Assembly: GCF_900197685.1 (NCBI RefSeq)
Contig: NZ_FZMF01000002.1
Span: 1-64,000, forward strand
DNA length: 64,000 bases
Direction of reading: 5' to 3'
Origin: Helicobacter baculiformis
GTDB taxonomy: Bacteria; Campylobacterota; Campylobacteria; Campylobacterales; Helicobacteraceae
Made by a program: the position numbers and the translations under genes. Under the pieces are notes generated by a model. The model was not told where the DNA came from. It ran no database searches and saw only the letters and a list, made by a program, of their open reading frames with translations. Shown here one piece after another: positions 45,738 through 54,279 of this stretch. Positions within the stretch are counted from its first letter, which is position 1; each line of letters starts with the position of its first letter.

Positions 45738-45774
45738 TCTTATGGGACTTGTGCTTGGCACACCTTGTTGCTAA

Positions 45775-46092
45775 GGAAGCAAAAGAAATCAATTAGCAAG
45801 CTCTCTGAAATATCACCGCATCCCGGGTAAGGTGATTAAGTCTATTGAGGCGAGTCCGCATTTCAAGGTCTTTGTTGTGGATCACAAGGGCAAATGGAAG
45901 AGTTGGTGTGTGGATGAACGGACTCTTGAGTTGATTAGTGGAGTCGATGACGACTACAACTACCGCTACTCTTATGGTACTGACCAAATGGACTATAAGA
46001 TATGGGCACACAACCAAGCCATGCCTCTAGAGATGTATAAACTCTTCATCGTTGGATACGCTACCTTTTTGAAGAAACCTTACTTTCTTTGA
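45775..46092 (+). pseudogene. Unknown protein remnant
   Basis: Open from 45775 (after TAA) to TGA 46092, with a GTG at 45832 as the only early start. The protein part LKYHRIPGKVIKSIEASPHF then KVFVVDHKGKWKSWCVDERT is rich in aromatic and charged residues, as in a real protein. Not recognised. The frame begins inside sequence just after the IS-like end, so the 5' part was probably lost. Confidence 0.4.
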
Positions 46093-46096
46093 ACCC

Positions 46097-46426
46097 TTGA
46101 AGGACACGCACTGGCAGAGCGTTGCCTTTGATATCCCAGTGTGTGGCTTATATGATGCCACTTTTTTTAATCAAATCCACACACACGCCCAAGAACTGAG
46201 AGCCAAAAAGGCCCCTCTTCTCTTTGGTTCTTTTCTTAAAATGTTGCCTAAACCCCGTTTAGATAATTTCCCCTCCACCAACCCCAAATCTCCCGATCTC
46301 TACTTTGTCTTAGATTTTAAGAGTTCTGATCTTGATTATACAAATCTCTACCAGCACACCAAGGAAATCCTTGAAAAATTCCCCACCATCTTAAAACGCT
46401 ACACCACGTGCATGTCTTTGCCTTGA
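46097..46426 (+). pseudogene. Hypothetical protein or remnant
   Basis: 109 codons (TTG at 46097) coding KDTHWQSVAFDIPVCGLYDA through YFVLDFKSSDLDYTNLYQHT. The composition looks protein-like, and the region may once have been continuous with the previous frame. No domain recognised. Confidence 0.4.
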
Positions 46427-46622
46427 AAACGAGGAATTAAAGGTTGTGATACAAAAGAGACAAGCGATAATCTGTATGCCCCTGAAGGCTATAGTATTTT
46501 TTATCAAAACTATCCTCCCTGTGTAGCCCTTTTCAAATCTTACTAACGGCTTAAAGAGCGATTCCATGCCACCTCTCTTGAAAGCGCTTGTAAGATACCC
46601 GATGGTCAGCTAGTAGAAGAGC

Positions 46623-46920
46623 CCAAAGATTTTAAAAGTGGGTAGCGCGGGCAGAGGTTGGCAGACCTTTCTATTTGACATTGCAGAAAAACACAATAAG
46701 AAAGCAGGATTTTGACAATGACAACCCTACCCCTCTTATTTACAACCCTAAAAAAGAACTCATTAAAGCGCGCGTTTTTTTAAAAAGTTTAGACACTCCT
46801 ACAGGGGATAACCCTCCCACAAGAGCACAGGGTCTAGATGCCTATCAAATTTCAAAAAAGACTACTTTGACCCATGCCCATTTTCAAATCGCGCTATTGC
46901 AAGACAAACAAAGCCGTTAG
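46623..46920 (+). pseudogene. Frameshifted remnant
   Basis: Two frames join: SAGRGWQTFLFDIAEKHNKK and AGF (to 46725), then DNDNPTPLIYNPKKELIKAR and on to LLQDKQSR. One base lost or gained near 46720 explains the break. Not recognised; the stretch 46427-46622 before it contains only short frames. Confidence 0.4.
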
Positions 46921-46989
46921 CAAAGCGTGTGGTTGTATAGCTCACAAGCCCGGGCGTATACGTGAGTTGCAAAAAACGACCAAGCCTTC

Positions 46990-47202
46990 TTGAGCGATTT
47001 TAAAGAGGACTATGGTAATTATGATATCAAAGACACCGGAGAGAGTGCTATTAGTGCTAACGCCACCAATTTAGTAGATGATGGCATAGGCATGTTAGAA
47101 GCCCAAGGCTGGAATCATTTAAATGAGTTGTTACCAGGCCCCAATTTATCGAGGTGGTTTTACTTGTGCTTGTGCCATTGTGGTTATTTAGGGCTGATTT
47201 GA
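46990..47202 (+). pseudogene. Unknown remnant fused by frameshift to tnpB debris
   Basis: ISANATNLVDDGIGMLEAQG followed by WNHLNELLPGPNL, then a frameshift into a hydrophobic stretch (VVLLVLVPLWLF) that continues in the next entry's frame. It may be the end of a membrane protein of the lost element. Low certainty. Confidence 0.35.
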
Positions 47203-47584
47203 GCCAAGAAATGCAACAAGTCCGTGCACTGATGCTCAAATATACCACCAAGCTTTCAGAGAGCGTTGTGACCGAATGGATAATGACTAGACAAAAAACT
47301 ACCCAAAATTTTACCAGTATCTCTTATGAGTCTTGTATTGAGAAACTAGCCTACAAGTGCACTTTAGCGGGGATAACTCTCCACACCATAGAAGAGAGCT
47401 TTGCTAGCTAATGCAACTACTCAGCAAACGAGCCGATACAACACCATGAAAACTATTTAGGCAAGCGCGTTAAAAGAAGTCTCTTTAAATCCAGCACAGG
47501 TAAAGCCCAAATGCCGATATTAACGGCACTATTGGCGTTTTAAGAAAAATATTTCCACGATGCAGTGCAAATCCTTTAGAGTAG
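47154..47584 (+). pseudogene. IS605-family TnpB remnant
   Basis: From about 47292 the frame reads QKTTQNFTSISYESCIEKLA then YKCTLAGITLHTIEESFAS, matching the TnpB stretch with the catalytic Glu in EES. After a stop, other frames continue with HHENYLGKRVKRSLFKSSTG and NADINGTIGVLRKIF, where the Asp of NAD is the last RuvC residue. At least two frameshifts separate the parts, and the N-terminal half is missing. The zinc-finger cysteines are not seen. Inactive RNA-guided nuclease of the TnpB type. Confidence 0.65.
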
Positions 47585-47799
47585 CGCGCTGGTGTTCGTC
47601 TCTGCAAAAATCTCATTAGCGTTCTGATAGATACGATAAGAAAATTTACAAAAAATAACAGATTTAATCTTTTTAAATAAGTTAAATGGCTTTTTATACA
47701 TGACCCAAGACACAGCAACAATCACAAAAGGAAGCCTAAATGCAACCTACTTTGCGACACTCTCTAAGGGGAGGGGTCGTTAGCTAAAGGAGAATGACT

Positions 47800-48547
47800 A
47801 TGCATTATAATCCCCAATTTTAGATAGTTTACACATTTTAAACTCTTAACAAAAGCAACAGCTAGAGGTTCTAGGCTTTAGCTTTAGCGATTTTGCTACG
47901 CTGCAGGGCTGTATGGAAAAGTTGCGTTTTTGATTTCATCTATTCTTCCGCTCAGATTGAGGGCAACACCTATAATAAACTAGACACGCTTACCTTACTA
48001 GAAGAGGGGCTGACGACTGAAGGTAAGAAATACAGCGATGCCAAGATGATTTTAAATTTGAGAAACGCTTTTGATGTAATTCTTAAAGAAGATTTACCCA
48101 TCAGCTTAGAGACTTTTCAAAACCTACACGCTATCTTATCCTAAGAGTTAGTTTCTCCTCATCATTGTGGCGTGATGCGCAACTATAATATCACTGACAT
48201 TACGGACACATCTTATCTGTCTCTTGCTTGTAGAGATAGACTTCATACAGAGATGAAGCGCTTATTCAAACAATACGCTAGTTCAACCACCCCTTTGAAC
48301 GGGCTATTTACTTGCACAATAACCTATGCTATTTGCAATATTTTGAAGATTGCAACAAGCGCACGGCAAAGTGTATGCAATTTTTATCCCTTAAAAACGA
48401 CAATAAGATGCTCCTAGTGCTCGTGGATGATGATCCCACGCTTTATAAGCATACCGCAGAGCTCTAATTATCTATTATGAGAGAGGGGATTACCAAGCGT
48501 ATTTGAATTTTTTTATTCAAGCCTATCAGAGGAAGCCATATTTTTAA
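47800..48547 (+). pseudogene. Fic-family protein, frameshifted
   Basis: Pieces in order: QQLEVLGFSFSDFATLQGCM and EKLRF, then +1 shift at a T5 run (about 47927) into FDFIYSSAQIEGNTYNKLDT and LTLLEEGLTTEGKKYSDAKM (intact 47893-48144). Then HHCGVMRNYNITDITDTSYL, and in a further frame YLHNNLCYLQYFEDCNKRTAK, ending IQAYQRKPYF at TAA 48547. IEGN and DxNKRT are Fic hallmarks. The position of the catalytic His reads Gln (LQYFED). H. pylori has a similar Fic gene. An AAAGGAG site remains before 47794-47800. Clearly non-functional as a whole. Confidence 0.65.
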
Positions 48548-48550
48548 GAG

Positions 48551-49307
48551 AAGTGCAAGCACTGGCACACGAAAACCCAACTATACACCATAAAAAACGA
48601 AGATAAAAAATGGATAACTTCCCCAATGGTTTTTTAAAAGCGTGGCGCACTTGGAGAGATGATGGAAGAGAGGCTTTTATGCATGCTTTTGTGCAAAATC
48701 CAACAAGCACCAGCAAAGCAGGGAGTAGAATTGGAGCAAACCCAAGAGCCACAACTCCAAGAACATAGAGAAGTAGAGCGATCTCGCCAACTTCAAGAGA
48801 GCTTAGAAGAGCAGGAGCTCCTACAAAGTATCACCATTTTCAAGATGAAATCCAAGAAGTCTTAGCAGAACACGCAAACAGAACAGAGCAAGCGCAAGAA
48901 CCCGAAACTAAAGACTTAGCAGAAGAAAAGCAAGAGAGTAATTCAGAGCGATTAAACCAGCCTGAGCAAGGCTTAGAAGTGTCTAATGAGAACACTCCAA
49001 AGCCCCAGCAGACCACACCACAAGCTATAGAAATAGATAACAAATATGCCAAGCTACACAGCTACTTCAAGCAAGTCGAATTAGATGTGCAACAAAACGC
49101 ATCAAGACCAAGACAGATTTCAAAGAGAATTTTTTAAGAAGAAAATTTTTAGACAATTTGTACCACTTGGACACGCATGCTATCGTGGGCAGACATTATA
49201 GTTTTTTGAAAAAAGATGGAAGCTTTGAAATAACTATAAAAAGAAGAATTCAAAACAAGGTCTTACGATTTGATGCTTTTTTAGCAACTGCCGTAGAAGT
49301 TATATAG
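48551..49307 (+). pseudogene. Gln/Glu-rich protein remnants
   Basis: Several frames in sequence: QALAHENP and NFPNGFLKAWRTWRDDGREA; then a Q/E-rich coiled-coil-like stretch (QLQEHREVERSRQLQESLEE); then, after a shift, EPETKDLAEEKQESNSERLN up to YAKLHSYFKQVELD. Finally FLDNLYHLDTHAIVGRHYSF to 49307. They appear to be one long gene broken at least three times. Such repetitive, charged proteins are common on conjugative elements, but the family is not recognised. Confidence 0.4.
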
Positions 49308-49408
49308 GAATGGCTAAGACAAAGAGGCGAGGATATATCTTAAAATCCTGGTTAGAGTAGATCGTGTAGAGTTTAAAGGATTGCAAAGAGAATGCGGGGG
49401 AGCGCTTT

Positions 49409-49974
49409 ATGCAAGAATATGCTTCTAGTTTAGAGAACAGGGTCATTTTAAACGATTGTGATGGTACGCTCAGCAGTCAAGATAGTATCCGGGATTTTAT
49501 AAAATCAAAAAGTTCAAGACGACAAGATTGATGGTGTGTTCCATAATAATCATAGGCACTACGACTTATATCAATTTTTTCGCTTAACACAAAAACGCCT
49601 AGAGATTGATGAACGCACCTTCAAGGAGACATGCAAGATTGCAGTAGATCCTGTAACATTGTGTGCGGACCTCTTCAATTTGTTAAAGAATACGGATGCC
49701 AATTTGGTTGCCATCACTTCCGGCATTAGAGAGATCTGGCGGAATGTTTTTGTACGCTTCAAGCTTCCCTTTATGCTTGTTGCTAACGATAGGTACACAA
49801 TCATCACACGGGATACAAAAATGTCTTTTGCAAAAGGACTTAAACGATTGGGTTTTTAATGTTGTAGCTTTGGGTGATGGGGCGGTGGATATTGGTATGC
49901 CTGATCATGCAAGTCAGCCTATTTTGCCAGAAACCAAGAGGAGTAGAGAAGTATTGCGCGCCCTTGGCAGGTAA
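49409..49974 (+). pseudogene. HAD-family phosphatase (SerB/CicA-like), two frameshifts
   Basis: Starts at ATG 49409 with NRVILNDCDGTLSSQDSIRD (motif I, DxDGT). A frameshift near 49506 leads to VFHNNHRHYDLYQFFRLTQK and ANLVAITSGIREIWRNVF (motif II, the Ser in ITSG). A second shift near 49847 leads to NVVALGDGAVDIGMPDHA (motif IV, GDG.xD). All HAD motifs survive, so the decay is recent. Substrate unknown; the layout resembles phosphoserine phosphatase relatives. Confidence 0.65.
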
Positions 49975-50305
49975 GCAAAGAGAGGACTATTTATCTATAA
50001 GCCTAATTGCTCAGCAGGTTCATTAGGAGCCATGTTATGGTATACGAATTGCCCTCTCAAGACTCAATCAATCAAACGCGATTGGTCACAACAAACTCAA
50101 AGGATTTATGTGATATACATATGGAATTTGGGGTTACTCGGTAGAGAGATTTTAGGTACACAAGAGAGAATAGAAACCATTTCAAGGCTAGCGCAGGGAC
50201 ATCATGAGAATTTATCGTATGGAGACAGAAGTAGTTTCGTTATCGTTAGTATTATAAGAATGTGGCTTGTTCAGGCTCAAGCACAGAAGAGCGCGAGACT
50301 CCTAA

Positions 50306-50554
50306 GCTCATTGCCTTAGGGCAGTTGGCGCGCAAGTTATAGGTGTTGGTTCTCTTCATTCTCGCAGGAAAATTATATCAGAGCTACTTTTTAGATTGTC
50401 GAAATTATTGTCACAACTACTAGAACTAAGATGCATATTAAGAAGTGTCATTGTAGATAGTTTGACAAAAATTCAGATTTTTGCGCTATATCCTGCCAAG
50501 TTTAACTTGAAAATTAAGGTAGCTGAAAAGGATCCGCTCTTAACCAACTATTAA
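50306..50554 (+). pseudogene. Unknown remnant without a start codon
   Basis: 82 codons open from a stop at 50303 to TAA 50554: AVGAQVIGVGSLHSRRKIIS, then ELLFRLSKLLSQLLELRCIL and VIVDSLTKIQIFALYPAKFN. Codon use looks protein-like. The region 49975-50305 holds further short broken frames of unclear origin. Between 50555 and 50675 I see nothing. Confidence 0.3.
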
Positions 50555-50675
50555 GCCCCGCTCCCCCATGTTTACCATAACAAAATAAAATACTAACCGC
50601 AAATAAAACAAGGAAAATCCACAAAACAAAGGGAAGTTTGTGCCCCCACCCCCTCTTAGAGACAGACACTTGTGA

Positions 50676-50966
50676 GTGCCCCCTCAAGGTCAAGTAAAAT
50701 TGATCTCTAGCACTAAAGAACTCTTTAGTGTCAATGATGCAGGCTGTATTGGCTTGAAAGATTTAGTCCAAGTTAGCATTGTGGGTTGCACTAACAACAT
50801 TGCAGGTTTCCCTACTCCTTGCACCAAGTTAGCCAATATTCCCCCTACCATCGCCACAGATTTATTAGAAATTGACAACCAAAAAATTGTTATGGCTGAA
50901 AACATTTCTTTGGTGATAACAGATAAGAACTTTCCTTTAATACTTAAGGGAGAACCGCAAGGCTAA
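50676..50966 (+). CDS. PAAR-like small protein or truncated gene
   Basis: 96 residues from GTG 50676, directly after a stop. CIGLKDL, IVGCTNNIAGFPTPCTKLA and IPPTIATDLLEIDNQ form an evenly spaced Gly/Cys/Pro pattern reminiscent of PAAR-like tip proteins. After the stop, other frames read EIEEEEAPQEQR and NADKTTHLEKELISRHKPDL, so the protein may once have been longer, with a toxin-like extension. No other secretion-system gene is in the window. Family call is tentative. Confidence 0.45.
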   Translation: MPPQGQVKLISSTKELFSVNDAGCIGLKDLVQVSIVGCTNNIAGFPTPCTKLANIPPTIATDLLEIDNQKIVMAENISLVITDKNFPLILKGEPQG

Positions 50967-51158
50967 GGGGGTGTTGGAGATTGAGGAGGAGGAAGCACCT
51001 CAAGAGCAACGCTAAACAGTCCAAGAGGGAGTGCAAGAAGAACAAGAGCCGGGGAAGCAAAAACCAATACAATGCAGATAAAACCACGCATCTTGAAAAG
51101 GAGTTGATTAGCAGACACAAGCCCGATCTCTACGCGCATGGGCGCATCGCTATTAAAG

Positions 51159-51554
51159 ATGAAAAACAAAAGAGGGCGTTTCTCTATTTTAATCGCCCCT
51201 TTTCTAGGGGCTAAAAATTTCCACAGCGTTCAGATTTTAAGCAGGCATGTCTATGTTTCTGATCCAAATGGTGTGGGAACCGCGCCAGAAGTTTGCAATC
51301 TAAAGAAAGTCGCTAATTTCCATACAAGAAAACTCATCCACCTTTTACAAACTGCCAAGAAGTACACGCATGTCTCCATGGGTCCGCCAGCACTCTTTTG
51401 CACTTACCCCCGTCGTCTCAAAGGACAAGTCAAACTAGATGGCAAGATTTGGGACTATAATACGGGATATGATGATGGGTATATCACCCTTATACATGGC
51501 AAAGAATGGCGCACTTTTGGCGATCCTTCTAAAGAAGCTGAATGTGGGATTTGA
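51159..51554 (+). CDS. Small exported Cys-containing protein A
   Basis: 131 residues from ATG 51159; a basic start and hydrophobic core (GRFSILIAPFLGA) look like a signal peptide. The mature part has EVCNLKKVANF, PPALFCTYPRR, and a C-terminal LKGQVKLDGKIWDYNTGYDD. That end resembles the segment KGKVQIFGYTWDF of the next gene, so the two are probably distant relatives. Its 3' end overlaps the next frame. No known family recognised. Confidence 0.5.
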   Translation: MKNKRGRFSILIAPFLGAKNFHSVQILSRHVYVSDPNGVGTAPEVCNLKKVANFHTRKLIHLLQTAKKYTHVSMGPPALFCTYPRRLKGQVKLDGKIWDYNTGYDDGYITLIHGKEWRTFGDPSKEAECGI

Positions 51555-51580
51555 GAAATTTTAGCAAAGGTGCTTTATCC

Positions 51581-52273
51581 ATGAACCTTAAAACCTGTCT
51601 GTTAGTTTGGCTTTTATGTTTGCCCTTGTTAGCCCAAAAGCACTATTGGGATCGAGAGCATGGCCCCTTGGATTATGAGTATTTCTATAAATATGATCCT
51701 GCTTACAAACATGCAAGTTGGGCGCGATTCTTTTTAAAATCCTATTTCTTCAAGCCCCTCAAACACCTTAAAAAAGCCACCGGAAAGGTGCGTGTGCTCT
51801 CCTTACAAAGAGCAGAAAATAGTTTAGAAGTGTGTCGAGAAGTTGGTTTAAAATACGATCCCAAGCGTAATCGCTGTATAGATGATCGGGGAAAGGAAAA
51901 GGGGATAACTTGTTTTTCTCATCCAAGAACCACACGGGAGATGGAAAAATATTTGCTAAACTCTATGGAATACCCCGGTGACCCCTCTGCCGACCAATAT
52001 GGTTTGTCTTTCGCAGATTATGAGGCGTGCAGCTACAAAGGCAAGGTGCAAATCTTTGGTTACACTTGGGATTTTAAAAGCCGTGAAGGAAAAATAGAGC
52101 TGACAAGAAAAGTGGGTAAATCTGAAAAAAGATGGAGTTTAGAGGAAAATACTTTACAGGCCTATAGACAAGGACAACTTGACGCTTATGGGTGGCCGCC
52201 CAATACAGCCATCAAGTATTTAGTTTGCCGGGCTTTAGCTTGCCATCCACGCGCAGAGACAGAAGTTTATTAA
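51581..52273 (+). CDS. Small exported Cys-containing protein B
   Basis: 230 residues from ATG 51581. The signal peptide is clear (MNLKTCLLVWLLCLPLLAQ). The mature protein contains about six cysteines (for instance EVCREVG, NRCIDDRG, ITCFSHP, YEACSYKG, LVCRALACH), suggesting a disulphide-stabilised periplasmic fold, and the KGKVQIFGYTWDF segment shared with the preceding gene. No frameshift is seen, so unlike most of this island it looks functional. Function unknown; an immunity-type role is only a guess from its neighbours. Confidence 0.65.
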   Translation: MNLKTCLLVWLLCLPLLAQKHYWDREHGPLDYEYFYKYDPAYKHASWARFFLKSYFFKPLKHLKKATGKVRVLSLQRAENSLEVCREVGLKYDPKRNRCIDDRGKEKGITCFSHPRTTREMEKYLLNSMEYPGDPSADQYGLSFADYEACSYKGKVQIFGYTWDFKSREGKIELTRKVGKSEKRWSLEENTLQAYRQGQLDAYGWPPNTAIKYLVCRALACHPRAETEVY

Positions 52274-52318
52274 CCACATGCTAGGGTCATCTATGAAACT
52301 AGATTTTAAGTAGGCACT

Positions 52319-52420
52319 ATGTTTCTGAAGCAAACCCTAAGTTTTAAGAGAGAAATCCATGGACTTGAAGCATTAAAAAACCCAAAGTTTATAGATGCTA
52401 AAAAATTGTTTCTATCTTGA
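52319..52420 (+). other. Short open frame of 33 codons
   Basis: MFLKQTLSFKREIHGLEALK continuing to KKLFLS. No ribosome site is obvious. It may be a small peptide gene or a leftover; reported because the composition is protein-like. Confidence 0.25.
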
Positions 52421-52444
52421 AACTTTTCAAACTTGGAGGTAGCT

Positions 52445-52849
52445 GTGTTTGTTAGATACGCGTTTGTCTTGTTGTTAGTTCTGATGTGTCTTGAAGCTAA
52501 GGATTTTGTGATCCAGTGTCAGAAATGTATCATCACGGCTAATTTTAGCGATGCAGAGATCGCCCAAACCAAAAAAGAAATGGGCGAAGAGGCTTTTTAT
52601 GTCATGGCTGACGATGTCAGCTATGACAACTATGTAACTAGGAACTATGCAGAGGCTAATCATATCCCCTATATTGTCGTGGATAAGGATTATAATTATT
52701 TGGTTACACCCCAGCAAAGAGTCAAAATGGAGAATAAATGGGGTTATTGGCTTTATGCGCGCGGCAAGCCTATTAAGTTTTTCTCCGACCTATCTGATGA
52801 AGACATCAACGCCTATTTTGCGATCAAACATCCTAAAACCCCTCAATAA
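52445..52849 (+). CDS. Small exported protein C
   Basis: 134 residues from GTG 52445, chosen because GGAGG lies 6 bases before it; a TTG 12 bases upstream is less likely. A signal peptide (FVRYAFVLLLVLMCLEA) is followed by KDFVIQCQKCIITANFSDAE, with a C-x2-C pair, and VTRNYAEANHIPYIVVDKDY. The fold is unknown. It appears intact and stands between proteins B and D of the same cluster. Confidence 0.6.
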   Translation: MFVRYAFVLLLVLMCLEAKDFVIQCQKCIITANFSDAEIAQTKKEMGEEAFYVMADDVSYDNYVTRNYAEANHIPYIVVDKDYNYLVTPQQRVKMENKWGYWLYARGKPIKFFSDLSDEDINAYFAIKHPKTPQ

Positions 52850-52888
52850 TTTACTCCGCGCTTAAAAACCCAAATTACACTAAGACCC

Positions 52889-53744
52889 ATGGACACACAA
52901 GAGATTTTTACAGGGGTGCTAGTCTTTATCTTTAGTCTATGCCTCCAAAACCTGCACGCCTTAGAACTCAAAGAGGCGCAAGCCGTGGTGCAAAAATGGG
53001 TGGATGACCGGTGGAAGGAGTATTGGAAAAAAATGGGTATACAACTCAAGATCCAAATCTATGCACTCTTTTTAATGACGCGCAATGGGTAGCAACCATC
53101 TATGACAACATAAATTCACACACAGGGGGCGAAAATCTCCACGATAAACCCAATAAGACAGATTCCCATACTGTAGATCTTTTATCGGGGTTGCGCTGCG
53201 TTGAGTTCCGCTAGACCCGCTCCTGATGGTTTGTACGCATGCATGGGCATTTTACACAATGGGCAATTATCTAAGGAATTTTACACAGATGCAATTGTAT
53301 CCATTGAGGTTAAAAATAATCTTTTGGTTGTCTCAGAGGGGAGCGAAGGCTTTGTAGACGATCACCACTACAAAGACCAATACGCTTTTGAAATGTTGGG
53401 TGGGCGTTTTTACCTAAAAACTTATGGTATAAAGGTTTTTTTCTGCCACGACTCCGATCCACAAGGATACCCCGAAGGATGCCCCGTTGGAGATGGTATT
53501 AACCTTGCGTTAGATTCCGTCGATTCTGTATTTTTGGGGCAAGGAGGAACTAGATGATTTCATAGGAACATATGCAGACAGCGGATACGGAGATTTTGGT
53601 AATGATATGCTCTTGTATAGGTTAAGGCGTGCATGCTTTGCAAAAGGTAGGTGCAAGTTTCTCAATCTCAAGGCACTGCAAGAGGCATGCAAAAAGTACA
53701 GCTCAGATTCAAAGCGGGATCACTGCCTTTTTAGTGCCGACTAG
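52889..53744 (+). pseudogene. Exported protein D, frameshifted
   Basis: A signal peptide (GVLVFIFSLCLQNLHA) and KEAQAVVQKWVDDRWKEYWK open the first frame. A shift near 53035 leads to DPNLCTLFNDAQWVATIYDN, another near 53200 to PAPDGLYACMGILHNGQLSK and VIN-free beta-rich sequence up to HDSDPQGYPEGCPVGDGINL. A third shift near 53550 leads to FIGTYADSGYGDFGNDMLLY and ends at TAG 53742-53744. Rejoined, it would be about 285 residues, Cys-rich and exported, like its neighbours. Now a pseudogene. Confidence 0.55.
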
Positions 53745-53770
53745 CAGAATATGGATAAACAAGGAATACT

Positions 53771-53793
53771 AATGAAAAACTCTCATTCTTTTT
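53771..53793 (+). terminator. Weak hairpin plus T-run
   Basis: AATGA (53771-53775) can pair with TCATT (53783-53787), followed by CTTTTT. It could end transcription from the island. The rest of the gap 53745-53910 shows nothing else. Confidence 0.3.
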
Positions 53794-53910
53794 GACAAAT
53801 TGAGACTTTTGGAATTAAAGGACAAAGCGAGGCAAGGCTTCATAATTGCTGCCCAATGCGCGCATCTTTGAAACTAGCCCCCAAAAAACCTAGAGTTTTA
53901 TCGTCAATGC

Positions 53911-54279
53911 TTAAGCAAGCTCTCTCTTACGTACTTCTTTAATTCTAGCCGCCTTACCTTTGCGTTGGCGCAGATAGTAGAGTTTAGCACGGCGCACCCG
54001 TCCAATACGCAACACTTCGATACTCACCAAACTCTCTGCATAGAGGGGAAAAATCCTTTCAACACCAACCCCATTCGCACCAATCTTGCGTACACAGAAG
54101 GTTTTATCCACGCCAGACCCGCGCAGGCTGATACACACGCCCTCAAAATACTGCGTACGCACTTTATCGCCTTCCTGAATACGAATACCTAGCTTAATCG
54201 TATCACCTGCCTTGAAAACGGGAGGTTGGTTTTTAATTTGGGTGTCCTCAAAATGTTGGATATAGCGGTTTTTCATCAT
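53911..54279 (-). CDS. rplS: 50S ribosomal protein L19
   Basis: 122 residues: [10 protein letters not shown], the SH3-like core [20 protein letters not shown] and [20 protein letters not shown], and the basic tail [20 protein letters not shown]. Its start lies 32 bases inside the 3' end of trmD, so translation of the two is tied. Last gene of the rpsP operon and first core gene after the island. Confidence 0.96.
   Translation of the reverse strand: MMKNRYIQHFEDTQIKNQPPVFKAGDTIKLGIRIQEGDKVRTQYFEGVCISLRGSGVDKTFCVRKIGANGVGVERIFPLYAESLVSIEVLRIGRVRRAKLYYLRQRKGKAARIKEVRKRELA

Noticed and set aside
45558-46017. Minus-strand frames over the IS-like hairpin region and the following remnant
   Set aside because: Low-complexity or shadow translations; the plus-strand reading and the hairpin structure explain the sequence better.
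47485-47721. 78-codon minus-strand frame near the tnpB remnant
   Set aside because: Antisense to recognisable TnpB-derived sequence and without a ribosome site.
48513-49052. Two minus-strand frames opposite the Q/E-rich remnant
   Set aside because: Antisense of Glu/Gln-rich DNA gives long Ser/Leu-rich frames; no start signals or domain pattern.
50555-50966. Complete type VI secretion locus
   Set aside because: Only a PAAR-like fragment is present; no Hcp, VgrG, sheath or baseplate genes lie in the window.
43267-53910. Possible CRISPR array or intact toxin-antitoxin pair in the island
   Set aside because: No regularly spaced repeats were seen, and no small intact gene pair with overlapping stop/start could be supported.
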